Source: SPCO01 sp964427285 (GTDB taxonomy: Bacteria; Chloroflexota; Limnocylindria; Limnocylindrales; CSP1-4). From it: 64,000 nucleotides of DNA. Location: contig CAYRTS010000002.1 in assembly GCA_964427285.1 (NCBI GenBank), positions 1-64,000 of the forward strand, written 5' to 3'. Positions 49,296-57,268 of the stretch are shown in pieces. The notes under the pieces are model-generated. The model was not told where the DNA came from, ran no database searches, and was given only the letters and a program-made list of their open reading frames with translations. The position numbers and the translations under genes are program-made. Numbering within the stretch: position 1 is the stretch's first letter; each line of letters starts with the position of its first letter.

Positions 49296-51616
49296 CCCTG
49301 GCCGAGCGCCCGGTCGAGCCGCTCCATCGCCGGCTGGGCGTCACCGACGAAGAACTGACTGCCATTCGCGACCGGCTTGGTGGCCGCGAGCCCAACGACC
49401 TCGAGCTCGCCATGTTCAGCGTCATGTGGAGCGAGCACTGCTCGTACAAGAGCTCGAAGCCCTTGCTGCGCACCCTGCCGACCGCGGGCGCCGGCGTGAT
49501 CGCCGGTCCGGGTGAGAACGCGGGCGTGATCTCGATCGGGGACGGGCTGGCGGTCGCGTTCAAGATCGAGTCGCACAACCATCCGTCCGCGGTCGAGCCA
49601 TATCAAGGCGCCGCGACCGGCGTGGGTGGCATCCTGCGGGACATCTTCACGATGGGCGCACGACCGATCGCCATCCTCGATGCGCTTCGGTTTGGCGATC
49701 CGGCAAGCCCACGAACACGCCACCTCGTCGACGGTGTCGTCCGCGGCGTCGGCGGGTACGGCAACTGCGTCGGCGTCCCGACGGTCGGCGGCGAGCTGGT
49801 GTTCGATCCGAGCTACGGGGGCAATCCGCTGGTCAACGTGATGGCGATCGGGTTGATGGAGGAGCGCCTGCTGACCCTTGCGGCGGCCCCCGGCCCGGGC
49901 AACCTGGTCGTGCTGTTCGGCTCGACGACCGGCCGTGACGGGATCGGTGGGGCCTCCGTACTCGCGAGTGCCACGTTCACGGACGACGACCCGTCGAAGC
50001 GCCCGAGCGTCCAGGTCGGCGACCCGTTCGCCGAGAAACTGCTGATCGAAGCGTCGCTCGAGCTGATCGAACGCGGTCTCGTCGAGGGGCTGCAGGACCT
50101 GGGTGCCGGCGGGATCACGTGTGCCACCTCGGAGACCGCGGATCGGGCGGGTACCGGGATCGTGATCGACCTGGACGCGATCCCGCGCCGTGAACCCGGG
50201 CTTGAACCGTTCGAAGTGCTCATCTCGGAATCGCAGGAGCGGATGTGCGCGGCCGTTCGCCTGGACCGTTGGCCGGCGGTCCGCGAGGTGTGCGAACGCT
50301 GGGGCCTCCCGGTGGCGGTGATCGGACGGGTAACCGCGGACCGCGACATCGCCGTTGTCTCCGGCGGCCTGGACGCCGACGGCCGACCGGCGACGGGTGC
50401 GCTCGAGCTCGCCCGGATCCCGGCCAGCGCGCTGACCAGCGATGCCATCGTCCACGACCGGATCGCGCTGGCCCCGACCCATCGACGGTTGGCGCCCGCC
50501 CCCGGGGCAGCAGCCGCCGCCACGGACAACCTGCCGGAGCACGGGATGGACCCGGGGGCCGTGCTCCTGGCCTTGCTCGGCTCGCCCAATCTCGCCAGTC
50601 GGCGCCCGGTGTTCGAGCAGTACGACTCGACAGTCGGGGCAGGCACGGTCACCGGGCCGGGTCGCGGTGCCGCGGTCATCCGGATCAAGGGAACCACCAA
50701 GGCGCTCGTCGCCTCGACCGACGGCAATCAGGCGGTCGGGCAACTCAACCCGTGGCTGGGCGCCGCGCTGTCAGTCGCGGAGGCCACCCGCAATGTGTCG
50801 ATCACCGGTGCGCGCCCGCTTGGTGTGACGAATTGCCTCAACTATGGCGACCCGACCCGCCCGGAGGCGTTCTGGCAACTGCGCGAAGGGGTCCGGGGCC
50901 TTGGTGACGCCTGTCGCGCCCTCGGCGTGCCGGTCACCGGCGGCAACGTCTCGCTCTACAACGAGTCGCCGGCCGGCGCCATCGCCCCCACGCCAGAAAT
51001 TGGCGTCGTGGGGCTGCTCGACGACGTGGCCCGTCTCGTGGGGCCAGCGTTCCGGGCGGCCGGGGACGTGGTCCTGCTGGTTGGCGACGCGACGCCCGGG
51101 CTGGCCGGATCCGCCTACGCCACGCTTGCCGGCACCACCTCCGAGGACGGCCCGCCGGACCTGGACCTCGCGCGTGAAGCCGCGCTCCAGGCGTACGTCC
51201 TCGACGCGATCGGGCGTGGCCTGGTGGCCTCGGCCCAGGACGTCTCCGGCGGCGGGCTGGCGGTTGCGCTGGCCGAGTCCGCGATGTGGGGCGGCGTCGG
51301 AGCCTCGGTCAGGGTTGCGCTCGCGGCCTCGCCGGCCGTCGTCCTGTTTGGCGAGAGCCCGTCCCGGCTCGTACTGAGCAGTACGGTCGCGCAAGCTCCG
51401 GTGCTGGAGTTGCTTGCCCGCCAGCACGGCCTGCCCGTGGAGCGTGTCGGCGTCGTGGGCGGCAGCGCACTCGTGATCGAATCAACCGGGGCCGGCCCGC
51501 TCGGAGCCGCCGAGGAGCGTGGCAGCCGGGTGGCCGACGCCCTCGAGGTTTCGCTGGTGGACCTGCGTCGCGCCTGGGACCACGGTCTCTCGCGGGCGCT
51601 CGGCTGGGAGGGCTGA
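49292..51616 (+). CDS. purL: FGAM synthase large subunit PurL (small type)
   Basis: The ATP-dependent amidating subunit acting on FGAR, 774 residues, the size that requires PurS and PurQ. Blocks are FSVMWSEHCSYKSSKPLL, KIESHNHPSAVEPYQGAATGVGGI, DLGAGGITCATSETA, ARPLGVTNCLNYGDP and TGGNVSLYNES. The frame is open 215 codons further upstream through purQ. ATG 49292 is the conserved start and forms the ATGA overlap. purF follows after 3 nt. Confidence 0.97.
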   Translation: MTLAERPVEPLHRRLGVTDEELTAIRDRLGGREPNDLELAMFSVMWSEHCSYKSSKPLLRTLPTAGAGVIAGPGENAGVISIGDGLAVAFKIESHNHPSAVEPYQGAATGVGGILRDIFTMGARPIAILDALRFGDPASPRTRHLVDGVVRGVGGYGNCVGVPTVGGELVFDPSYGGNPLVNVMAIGLMEERLLTLAAAPGPGNLVVLFGSTTGRDGIGGASVLASATFTDDDPSKRPSVQVGDPFAEKLLIEASLELIERGLVEGLQDLGAGGITCATSETADRAGTGIVIDLDAIPRREPGLEPFEVLISESQERMCAAVRLDRWPAVREVCERWGLPVAVIGRVTADRDIAVVSGGLDADGRPATGALELARIPASALTSDAIVHDRIALAPTHRRLAPAPGAAAAATDNLPEHGMDPGAVLLALLGSPNLASRRPVFEQYDSTVGAGTVTGPGRGAAVIRIKGTTKALVASTDGNQAVGQLNPWLGAALSVAEATRNVSITGARPLGVTNCLNYGDPTRPEAFWQLREGVRGLGDACRALGVPVTGGNVSLYNESPAGAIAPTPEIGVVGLLDDVARLVGPAFRAAGDVVLLVGDATPGLAGSAYATLAGTTSEDGPPDLDLAREAALQAYVLDAIGRGLVASAQDVSGGGLAVALAESAMWGGVGASVRVALAASPAVVLFGESPSRLVLSSTVAQAPVLELLARQHGLPVERVGVVGGSALVIESTGAGPLGAAEERGSRVADALEVSLVDLRRAWDHGLSRALGWEG

Positions 51617-51619
51617 GCG

Positions 51620-53086
51620 ATGTGCGGCGTTTTCGGGGCCGTGCTCCCGGGGGGTGAGCCAACGGACGCGGCCTCCGTGGCGGCGCTGGGCCTGTTCGCC
51701 CTCCAGCATCGTGGCCAGGAATCGGCCGGGTTGGCGGTCAGCGACGGCGAGCAGCTCATGCTCTACAAGGACCTCGGGATGATCAGCACCGTGCTCGACG
51801 AGCGCCGCTTGCCCAGCCTGCGCGGCCAGTTGGCCATCGCCCATTGTCGCTACTCGACCACCGGCTCGACCATCTGGGAAAACGCCCAGCCAACGTATCG
51901 TCTCGGGCCGCGACGCGCGCTGGCCATCGGGCACAACGGCAACCTGGTCAACACCCGGGACCTGCTGAGCCAGCTCCAGGGCGGCCGGACGCGGCTGCCC
52001 GCGTCTACTGACACGGAGCTGCTCACCGCGCTGCTTGCGGACGAGCCGGCCGCCGACACCGTGGAGGCCCTCCGCCAGGTGCTCCCACGGGTTCGGGGCG
52101 CGTACAGCCTGGTCGTGCTCGATGAGCGTCGGGTCATCGGGGTGCGCGACCCATTCGGGTTCCGGCCCCTGGTGCTCGGGCGGCTGACGCGCCCGCTCGT
52201 GGGTGGCCGCGACGATGGACTGTGGCGCGACGACGACGCCACGACCGGTTGGTGCCTGTCGTCGGAGACGGCCGCGCTCGACATCGTGGGCGCCGAGTAC
52301 GTGCGCGACGTCGAACCGGGCGAGCTGGTCATCCTCGAGCCGGGACAGTCGCCGCGGTCCGTCCGCTTCGCGGCGGCCACGCCGGCGCTGTGCGTCTTCG
52401 AGCTGATCTACTTCGCGCGGCCGGACTCGTATATGGAAGGGCGCAACCTGTATGAGGCCCGTCGCCAGATGGGGATCCAGCTGGCGTCCGAGCATGCGGT
52501 CGACGCGGACCTCGTGATGCCCGTGCCAGACACCGGCGCTCCGGCTGCCGCTGGCTACGCCGAGGCGTCCGGCATCCCGTACCGCGAGGGGATGTATCGC
52601 AACCGCTACGCCGGCCGAACCTTCATTCAGCCGTCCGCCGGGCTGCGTCACCGCGGTGTGACGATCAAGCTCAATCCGCTGCCGGCGGTGGTCGCCGGCA
52701 AGCGGCTGATCGTCGTCGATGACTCCATCGTGCGCGGCACCACGACCAAGCGGATCGTCGACCTGTTGCGTCGCGCCGGGGCGACCGAGGTCCATGTCCG
52801 CATCAGCGCGCCGCCGATCTACCACCCGTGCTTCTACGGGATCGATACGCAGGTCGAGACGGAGCTGATCGCGGCGACCCACACGGAACCCGAAATCCGG
52901 GACTTCATCGGGGCCGATTCACTTGGCTACCTGTCGATCCGGGGGGTGCTCGCGGCACTCGAGCTGCCGTATGAGCGGTTCTGTTTCGCCTGCTTTGACG
53001 GCAAGTACCCGGAGCCCGTCCCATATGATCCGTCGCGCCGCAAGTTTGTCCTCGAGGAACCCGTGGGTGCCGCACCCGGTGGCTGA
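51620..53086 (+). CDS. purF: Amidophosphoribosyltransferase
   Basis: The committed step from PRPP and glutamine to phosphoribosylamine; 488 residues. Cys2 is the N-terminal nucleophile (MCGVFGAVLP) with no propeptide. The PRPP-binding motif is VVDDSIVRGTT (365-375). Four Cys at 258, 404, 455 and 458 (ALCVFELIYFARPDS, YHPCFYG, RFCFACFDGKYP) match the [4Fe-4S] ligands of the Bacillus subtilis enzyme, so this is the oxygen-labile cluster type. A short Gly/Asp insert lies near 195-210. purM overlaps its end. Confidence 0.96.
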   Translation: MCGVFGAVLPGGEPTDAASVAALGLFALQHRGQESAGLAVSDGEQLMLYKDLGMISTVLDERRLPSLRGQLAIAHCRYSTTGSTIWENAQPTYRLGPRRALAIGHNGNLVNTRDLLSQLQGGRTRLPASTDTELLTALLADEPAADTVEALRQVLPRVRGAYSLVVLDERRVIGVRDPFGFRPLVLGRLTRPLVGGRDDGLWRDDDATTGWCLSSETAALDIVGAEYVRDVEPGELVILEPGQSPRSVRFAAATPALCVFELIYFARPDSYMEGRNLYEARRQMGIQLASEHAVDADLVMPVPDTGAPAAAGYAEASGIPYREGMYRNRYAGRTFIQPSAGLRHRGVTIKLNPLPAVVAGKRLIVVDDSIVRGTTTKRIVDLLRRAGATEVHVRISAPPIYHPCFYGIDTQVETELIAATHTEPEIRDFIGADSLGYLSIRGVLAALELPYERFCFACFDGKYPEPVPYDPSRRKFVLEEPVGAAPGG

Positions 53087-54278
53087 GGGACGGGCGGCCT
53101 ATCGACGGTCCGGCGTTGATGTCGCGGCCGGGGAGCGGGCGGTCGACCTGATCCGCGGCCACGTTGAATCGACGCGTCGGCCCGAGGTGCTCGGCGGACT
53201 GGGCGGCTTCGGCGGCGCGTTCGCGATCCCCGACGGCTACCGCGAGCCACTCCTCGTCGCCTCGACCGACGGGGTCGGCACCAAGACGGCCATCGCCACC
53301 CGGGTCGGGCGGTTCGATACGATCGGGATCGATCTTGTGGCCATGTGCGTCGACGACGTCGTCTGTACGGGCGCCGAGCCGCTGGCCTTCCTGGACTACG
53401 TCGCCGTCGGGGAACTGGACCCGGTCGCCGTTGCGGAACTGGTCAGCGGCGTGGCGGTGGGCTGCCGCGCCGCGGGCTGTGCCCTCGTGGGCGGCGAGAC
53501 GGCGGAACACCCGGGGCTGATGACAGCCGACGCCTTCGACCTGGCCGGGACGGCGATCGGGGTCGTCGAGCGCACCCGGGTCATCGACGGCTCCGCGGTG
53601 CGGGCCGGTGACGCGATCGTCGGTGTTGCCTCGTCAGGTCTGCACGCCAACGGCTACTCGCTGGTTCGCGCGCTGATGGCCGAGTGGGACCTGGACCTCG
53701 CCGAGCCCTACCAGGCGCGACTTCGTCGAACGCTCGGGGATGCCGCTGCGACGTCTGCCCTGGAAGGCGCGGAGCATGAGGCGATGGCCACGCTCGGCGA
53801 GGTGCTCTTGACCCCGACCCTGATCTATGCCCGGGCCATCCTCGCCGTTCGTCAGACGCTGGTGGGCCTGGGCTGGGATCTGCATGGCCTCGCGCACATC
53901 ACCGGTGGGGGCCTGCCCGGCAACGTGCCACGGGCGCTGCCGGCCGGACTGGCGGCCCGACTCGACCCCTCGCGCTGGGTGATGCCGTCAGTTATGCGGC
54001 TCATCGGCGCCCTGGGTGGCTTGGATGACGCGGAGCTGCGCGCGACCTTCAACGGCGGTCTCGGGATGATCGCTGTCGTGCCACTGGTCGCAACTGCGGC
54101 CACGATTGCTGCGCTCGGACAGCACGGTTTCGTCGGGATCCAGGTCGGCGAGGTCGTCGACGCGGTGCCCCCCGCCGCGGACCCGGGTGCCGCGATCGCC
54201 CCTGATGCCGCGGCCGTTCCGCCCGCCCGCTACATCGAGGGGCCGCTGGAGGGCCTGCCCGCGGAGCTCGCCCGATGA
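53067..54278 (+). CDS. purM: AIR synthetase (phosphoribosylformylglycinamidine cyclo-ligase)
   Basis: Closes the imidazole ring from FGAM with ATP; about 403 residues. Blocks are AYRRSGVDVAAGERAVDLI, LLVASTDGVGTKTAIA, CVDDVVCTGAEPLAFLDYVA and LVGGETAEHPGLM, then GVASSGLHANGYSLVR and HITGGGLPGNVPRAL. I prefer GTG 53067, with GAGGA 8 nt upstream; GTG 53079, four codons later, is also possible. A Pro/Ala-rich insert occurs near the C-terminus (PPAADPGAAIAPDAAAVPP). The stop overlaps the purN-purH gene by ATGA. Confidence 0.95.
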   Translation: MPHPVAEGRAAYRRSGVDVAAGERAVDLIRGHVESTRRPEVLGGLGGFGGAFAIPDGYREPLLVASTDGVGTKTAIATRVGRFDTIGIDLVAMCVDDVVCTGAEPLAFLDYVAVGELDPVAVAELVSGVAVGCRAAGCALVGGETAEHPGLMTADAFDLAGTAIGVVERTRVIDGSAVRAGDAIVGVASSGLHANGYSLVRALMAEWDLDLAEPYQARLRRTLGDAAATSALEGAEHEAMATLGEVLLTPTLIYARAILAVRQTLVGLGWDLHGLAHITGGGLPGNVPRALPAGLAARLDPSRWVMPSVMRLIGALGGLDDAELRATFNGGLGMIAVVPLVATAATIAALGQHGFVGIQVGEVVDAVPPAADPGAAIAPDAAAVPPARYIEGPLEGLPAELAR

Positions 54279-56518
54279 CTGGACGGATCGCCGTCGGCGT
54301 CTCGGGCGGGGGCTCGAATCTGCGGGCCATGGCCGCCGCGGCCGAGCGTCGCGAGCTTGGCGGGGAGATCGCGCTGGTCTTCGCCGATCGAGCCTGTCCG
54401 GCGCTCGACTGGGCCGCGGAGCAAGGGATCGACACCGCGCTGGTGCCCCGCGGCGATGACCTGGCACTCACCGCGACGCTGGAGGCTGTCCGGGCGGACG
54501 TCGTCGTCCTGGCGGGATACATGCGGATCATCGGCCCGGCCATGCTGGCGGCATTCGGCGGCCGGATCCTCAATACCCATCCATCGCTCCTGCCGGCCTT
54601 CCCCGGGGCGCATGCAGTGACTGACGCCATCGCCCACGGCGTGACCGTAACCGGCTGCACCGTTCACCTGGTCGACGCGAGCCTCGACGGCGGCCCGATC
54701 ATCGTCCAGGAGGCGGTGCCGGTTCTCCCCGGCGAAGATGCTGAGACCGTGCACGACCGGATCCGCGCGGTCGAGCACCGACTCCTGCCCCGCGCCGTCG
54801 CCTTGCTGCTGGCGGGCGCGCTCTCGGTTGCGCCGGATGGACGGCACGTGATCGCGGACCTGGGACTGGCCGATGCGCGCGTCCCGCTGCCGCGACGCGC
54901 GCTCCTGTCCGTCTCCGACAAGTCGGGACTCGTGGACCTCGGTCGGGGACTCGTCGCCCGTGGGTTCGAGCTGGTGTCGACCGGCGGGACGGCGAGGGCG
55001 CTGCGCGACGGGGGCCTCCCGGTCACCGATGTCGCTGCGGTCACGGGATCGCCACAGATGCTCGACGGCCGAGTGAAGACCCTCCATCCGCGGGTGCATG
55101 CCGGCCTCCTGGCCGATCACCGGCTGGCTGATCACCGGCATCAGCTGCTGGGCGCCTGGATCGCACCGTTTGAAGTCGTGGTCGTCAACCTCTACCCGTT
55201 CGCGGCGGCGCTGGAGCGGCCCGGCATCACGCTGGACGAACTGATCGAGGAGATCGACATCGGCGGGCCGTCGATGGTCCGGGCGGCCGCCAAGAACCAC
55301 GCCAACGTCGCGATCGTCACATCGCCCTCGCGTTACGCCGCGATCCTGGCGGCCCTCGACGCCGACGGCGGGATCGATGCCGGCCTCCGTCGCGCCCTCG
55401 CGCTCGAGGCGTTCGCCGTTAGCGCGGCCTACGATGCGCGGATCGCCGCGGAGCTCCCGGGCCGGATGGCCGCGGCGGGTCTCGAACTCCCCGACGAACC
55501 CGGGTTGCCCGGGGCCTCCGACCCGTATCCGCCGACGCTGACGGTCTCGCTCGACAAGGTCGAGACGCTCCGTTATGGCGAGAACCCGCACCAGCCCGCA
55601 GCACGCTACCGACGTCCGGGGACGACTCTCGACGATGGGCTGTTCGGCGTTGAGCGGATGCCGCTCCAGGGCAAGACCCTGTCCTACAACAACGTGCTCG
55701 ACGCCGCCGCGGCATCAGGGCTGGGTCGCGCACTCCGCGGGCCTGCGGTGGTCATCGTGAAGCACACGAACCCGTGCGGCGCCGCGGAACGCGCCAACCT
55801 TGCTGATGCGTGGGCCGCGGCGCTTGGAGCGGACCCGGTGAGTGCCTTCGGCGGAGTGGTGGCGGTCACCCGCGAGGTCGATCACGAGATGGCCCTCGCG
55901 TTCACCTCCATCTTTCTGGAGATCGTCATCGCTCCCGCGTACACCGCCGACGCGCTGGTGGTGCTGGCCACAAAACCCAACCTCCGGGTCCTCGTCGACG
56001 AGGCGCTCGCCGCCGATGCGCCCGTTGCGGCCGGCTCTACCTCGCCAACCGACGCCGTCCGGAGCGCTGGTGGCGCTGTCCTCGTCACGGCACCGGACAC
56101 GAGCACCGACGATCCCGGCACGTGGACCTGTGCGACACCTCGAACGCCGACCGACCGGGAGCGGGAAGATCTCGATCTCGCCTGGCGCCTCGTCCGGGGT
56201 ATCACCTCGAACGCGATCGTCCTCGTCAAGGATTGCCGCCTCATCGGGCTGGGGAGCGGCCAGACCTCGAGGGTCGACGCCGCGCGGCAGGCCGTCGCCA
56301 AGGCCCGTGCCATGCTCGGCGAGGCGTCGACCGTGGGCGCGTCGTGCGCCAGCGATGCCTTCTTCCCGTTCCCCGATGCCGTCGAGGTGTGCCTGTCGGC
56401 CGGCGTGACCGCCGTTGTCCAGCCCGGCGGCTCCATGCGCGATGCAGAGGCGATCGCCGCCGTGGACGCCGCCGGCGGCACGATGCTGATGACCGGGATC
56501 CGCCACTTCCGCCATTGA
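54275..56518 (+). CDS. purNH: PurN-PurH fusion: GAR transformylase, AICAR transformylase and IMP cyclohydrolase
   Basis: A single 747-residue protein carrying two enzymes. Residues 1 to about 195 are PurN: VGVSGGGSNLRAM opens it, and the transformylase residues Asn100, His102 and Asp138 are in NTHPSLLPAFPGAH and DASLDGGPI. From about 208 the PurH part begins with RALLSVSDKSGLVDLGRGL (IMP cyclohydrolase) and LDGRVKTLHPRVHAG. It continues into the AICAR transformylase with LQGKTLSYNNVLDAAAA and VIVKHTNPCGAA, ending GTMLMTGIRHFRH. A stretch near 585-610 is variable. Both activities use 10-formyl-THF. No stop or frameshift separates the domains. Last gene of the operon. Confidence 0.95.
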   Translation: MTGRIAVGVSGGGSNLRAMAAAAERRELGGEIALVFADRACPALDWAAEQGIDTALVPRGDDLALTATLEAVRADVVVLAGYMRIIGPAMLAAFGGRILNTHPSLLPAFPGAHAVTDAIAHGVTVTGCTVHLVDASLDGGPIIVQEAVPVLPGEDAETVHDRIRAVEHRLLPRAVALLLAGALSVAPDGRHVIADLGLADARVPLPRRALLSVSDKSGLVDLGRGLVARGFELVSTGGTARALRDGGLPVTDVAAVTGSPQMLDGRVKTLHPRVHAGLLADHRLADHRHQLLGAWIAPFEVVVVNLYPFAAALERPGITLDELIEEIDIGGPSMVRAAAKNHANVAIVTSPSRYAAILAALDADGGIDAGLRRALALEAFAVSAAYDARIAAELPGRMAAAGLELPDEPGLPGASDPYPPTLTVSLDKVETLRYGENPHQPAARYRRPGTTLDDGLFGVERMPLQGKTLSYNNVLDAAAASGLGRALRGPAVVIVKHTNPCGAAERANLADAWAAALGADPVSAFGGVVAVTREVDHEMALAFTSIFLEIVIAPAYTADALVVLATKPNLRVLVDEALAADAPVAAGSTSPTDAVRSAGGAVLVTAPDTSTDDPGTWTCATPRTPTDREREDLDLAWRLVRGITSNAIVLVKDCRLIGLGSGQTSRVDAARQAVAKARAMLGEASTVGASCASDAFFPFPDAVEVCLSAGVTAVVQPGGSMRDAEAIAAVDAAGGTMLMTGIRHFRH

Positions 56519-56543
56519 CATCTTGATGCACATGGGCGATGCT
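56515..56543 (+). promoter_or_regulatory. Promoter of vapBC overlapping the purNH stop
   Basis: TTGACA (56515-56520), a 17-nt spacer and GATGCT (56538-56543). The perfect -35 includes the TGA stop of purNH. The -10 ends 7 nt before the vapB ATG, so the transcript is probably leaderless. TTGATGCA occurs twice (56523-56530, 56544-56551), a possible antitoxin-binding repeat. Confidence 0.55.
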
Positions 56544-56550
56544 TTGATGC

Positions 56551-56796
56551 ATGCGAACGACTGTGAACATCGATGCGGGGCTGCTGATCGAGGTCAAAAC
56601 CGTCGCGGCACGATCAGGCCGCACGCTGAGTGCGGTGGTTGAGGACGCGGTCCGCGCTTCGATGGCACGGCGGCGAGACGGCAACCGTTCGATGGTGCCG
56701 CCACTTCCCACGATTTCCGGGGGGGGACTCCAGCCTGGTGTCGACCTGGACGACAGCGCGGCTCTGCTGGACCTGATGGAGGGGACTTCGCCCTGA
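56551..56796 (+). CDS. VapB-type antitoxin
   Basis: An 81-residue protein. The first 40 residues are a ribbon-helix-helix DNA-binding pattern (MRTTVNIDAGLLIEVKTVAARSGRTLSAVVEDAV). The C-terminal part is the flexible toxin-neutralising region, containing PGVDLDDSAALLDLMEG, a motif frequently seen in antitoxins paired with VapC. Its TGA overlaps the presumed CTG start of the toxin. No Shine-Dalgarno sequence precedes it. Confidence 0.88.
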   Translation: MRTTVNIDAGLLIEVKTVAARSGRTLSAVVEDAVRASMARRRDGNRSMVPPLPTISGGGLQPGVDLDDSAALLDLMEGTSP

Positions 56797-57230
56797 TCCT
56801 GCTGGATGTCAATGTCATCGTCTACGCACTGCATGATGGGATGCCGGACCACCAACGCTACCGTGGCTGGCTCCACGCAGCGTTTGCCGCAGACGATCCC
56901 GTCGGCCTCTCTGAACTCGCCCTGAGTGGCTTCGTCCGGATCGTCACGAACCCGCGTGTCTTCACGACCCCGACTTCGGCAACCGTTGCATTGGACGCTG
57001 TGGACGAGTTGCGCGCCCAGCCCAGCGCCATGATCGTTGCTCCTGGCGATCACCACTGGCCCACGTTTCGGCGCTTGTGCATCGCGTCCGGCGCCCGAGG
57101 CAACATCGTGGCAGATGCCTACCATGCGGCGCTGGCTATCGAATCGGGCGCGGAGTTCATCACCACGGATCGGGACTACAGCCGCTTCCCAGGCCTCCGC
57201 TGGCGACACCCGTTTCAGCCGGCGTCGTAA
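56793..57230 (+). CDS. VapC-type PIN-domain toxin, probable CTG start
   Basis: A 145-residue ribonuclease toxin. Acidic PIN residues are Asp in the opening LLDVNVIVYALHD, Glu in LSELALSGFVRI, and the pair in IVADAYHAALAIE and FITTDRDYSRFPGLRW. The family N-terminus (MxLLDVNVxVY) requires initiation upstream of the first ATG (56841). In frame there is only CTG at 56793, overlapping the antitoxin stop as CTGA, so I infer a CTG start coupled to vapB. Starting at ATG 56841 would delete the first catalytic Asp. Confidence 0.85.
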   Translation: MILLDVNVIVYALHDGMPDHQRYRGWLHAAFAADDPVGLSELALSGFVRIVTNPRVFTTPTSATVALDAVDELRAQPSAMIVAPGDHHWPTFRRLCIASGARGNIVADAYHAALAIESGAEFITTDRDYSRFPGLRWRHPFQPAS

Positions 57231-57253
57231 GGCGGAAGCGCGCTCGCCGCTGC

Positions 57254-57259
57254 TACCAT
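57254..57259 (+). promoter_or_regulatory. -10-like TACCAT upstream of metG
   Basis: TACCAT ends 9 nt before the metG ATG; no Shine-Dalgarno sequence is seen. Confidence 0.35.
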
Positions 57260-57268
57260 CGCGCTCCC

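Noticed and set aside
42907..56518. A complete PRPP-to-IMP pathway in one operon
   Set aside because: purE and purK (AIR to CAIR) are absent from the window; they must be elsewhere.
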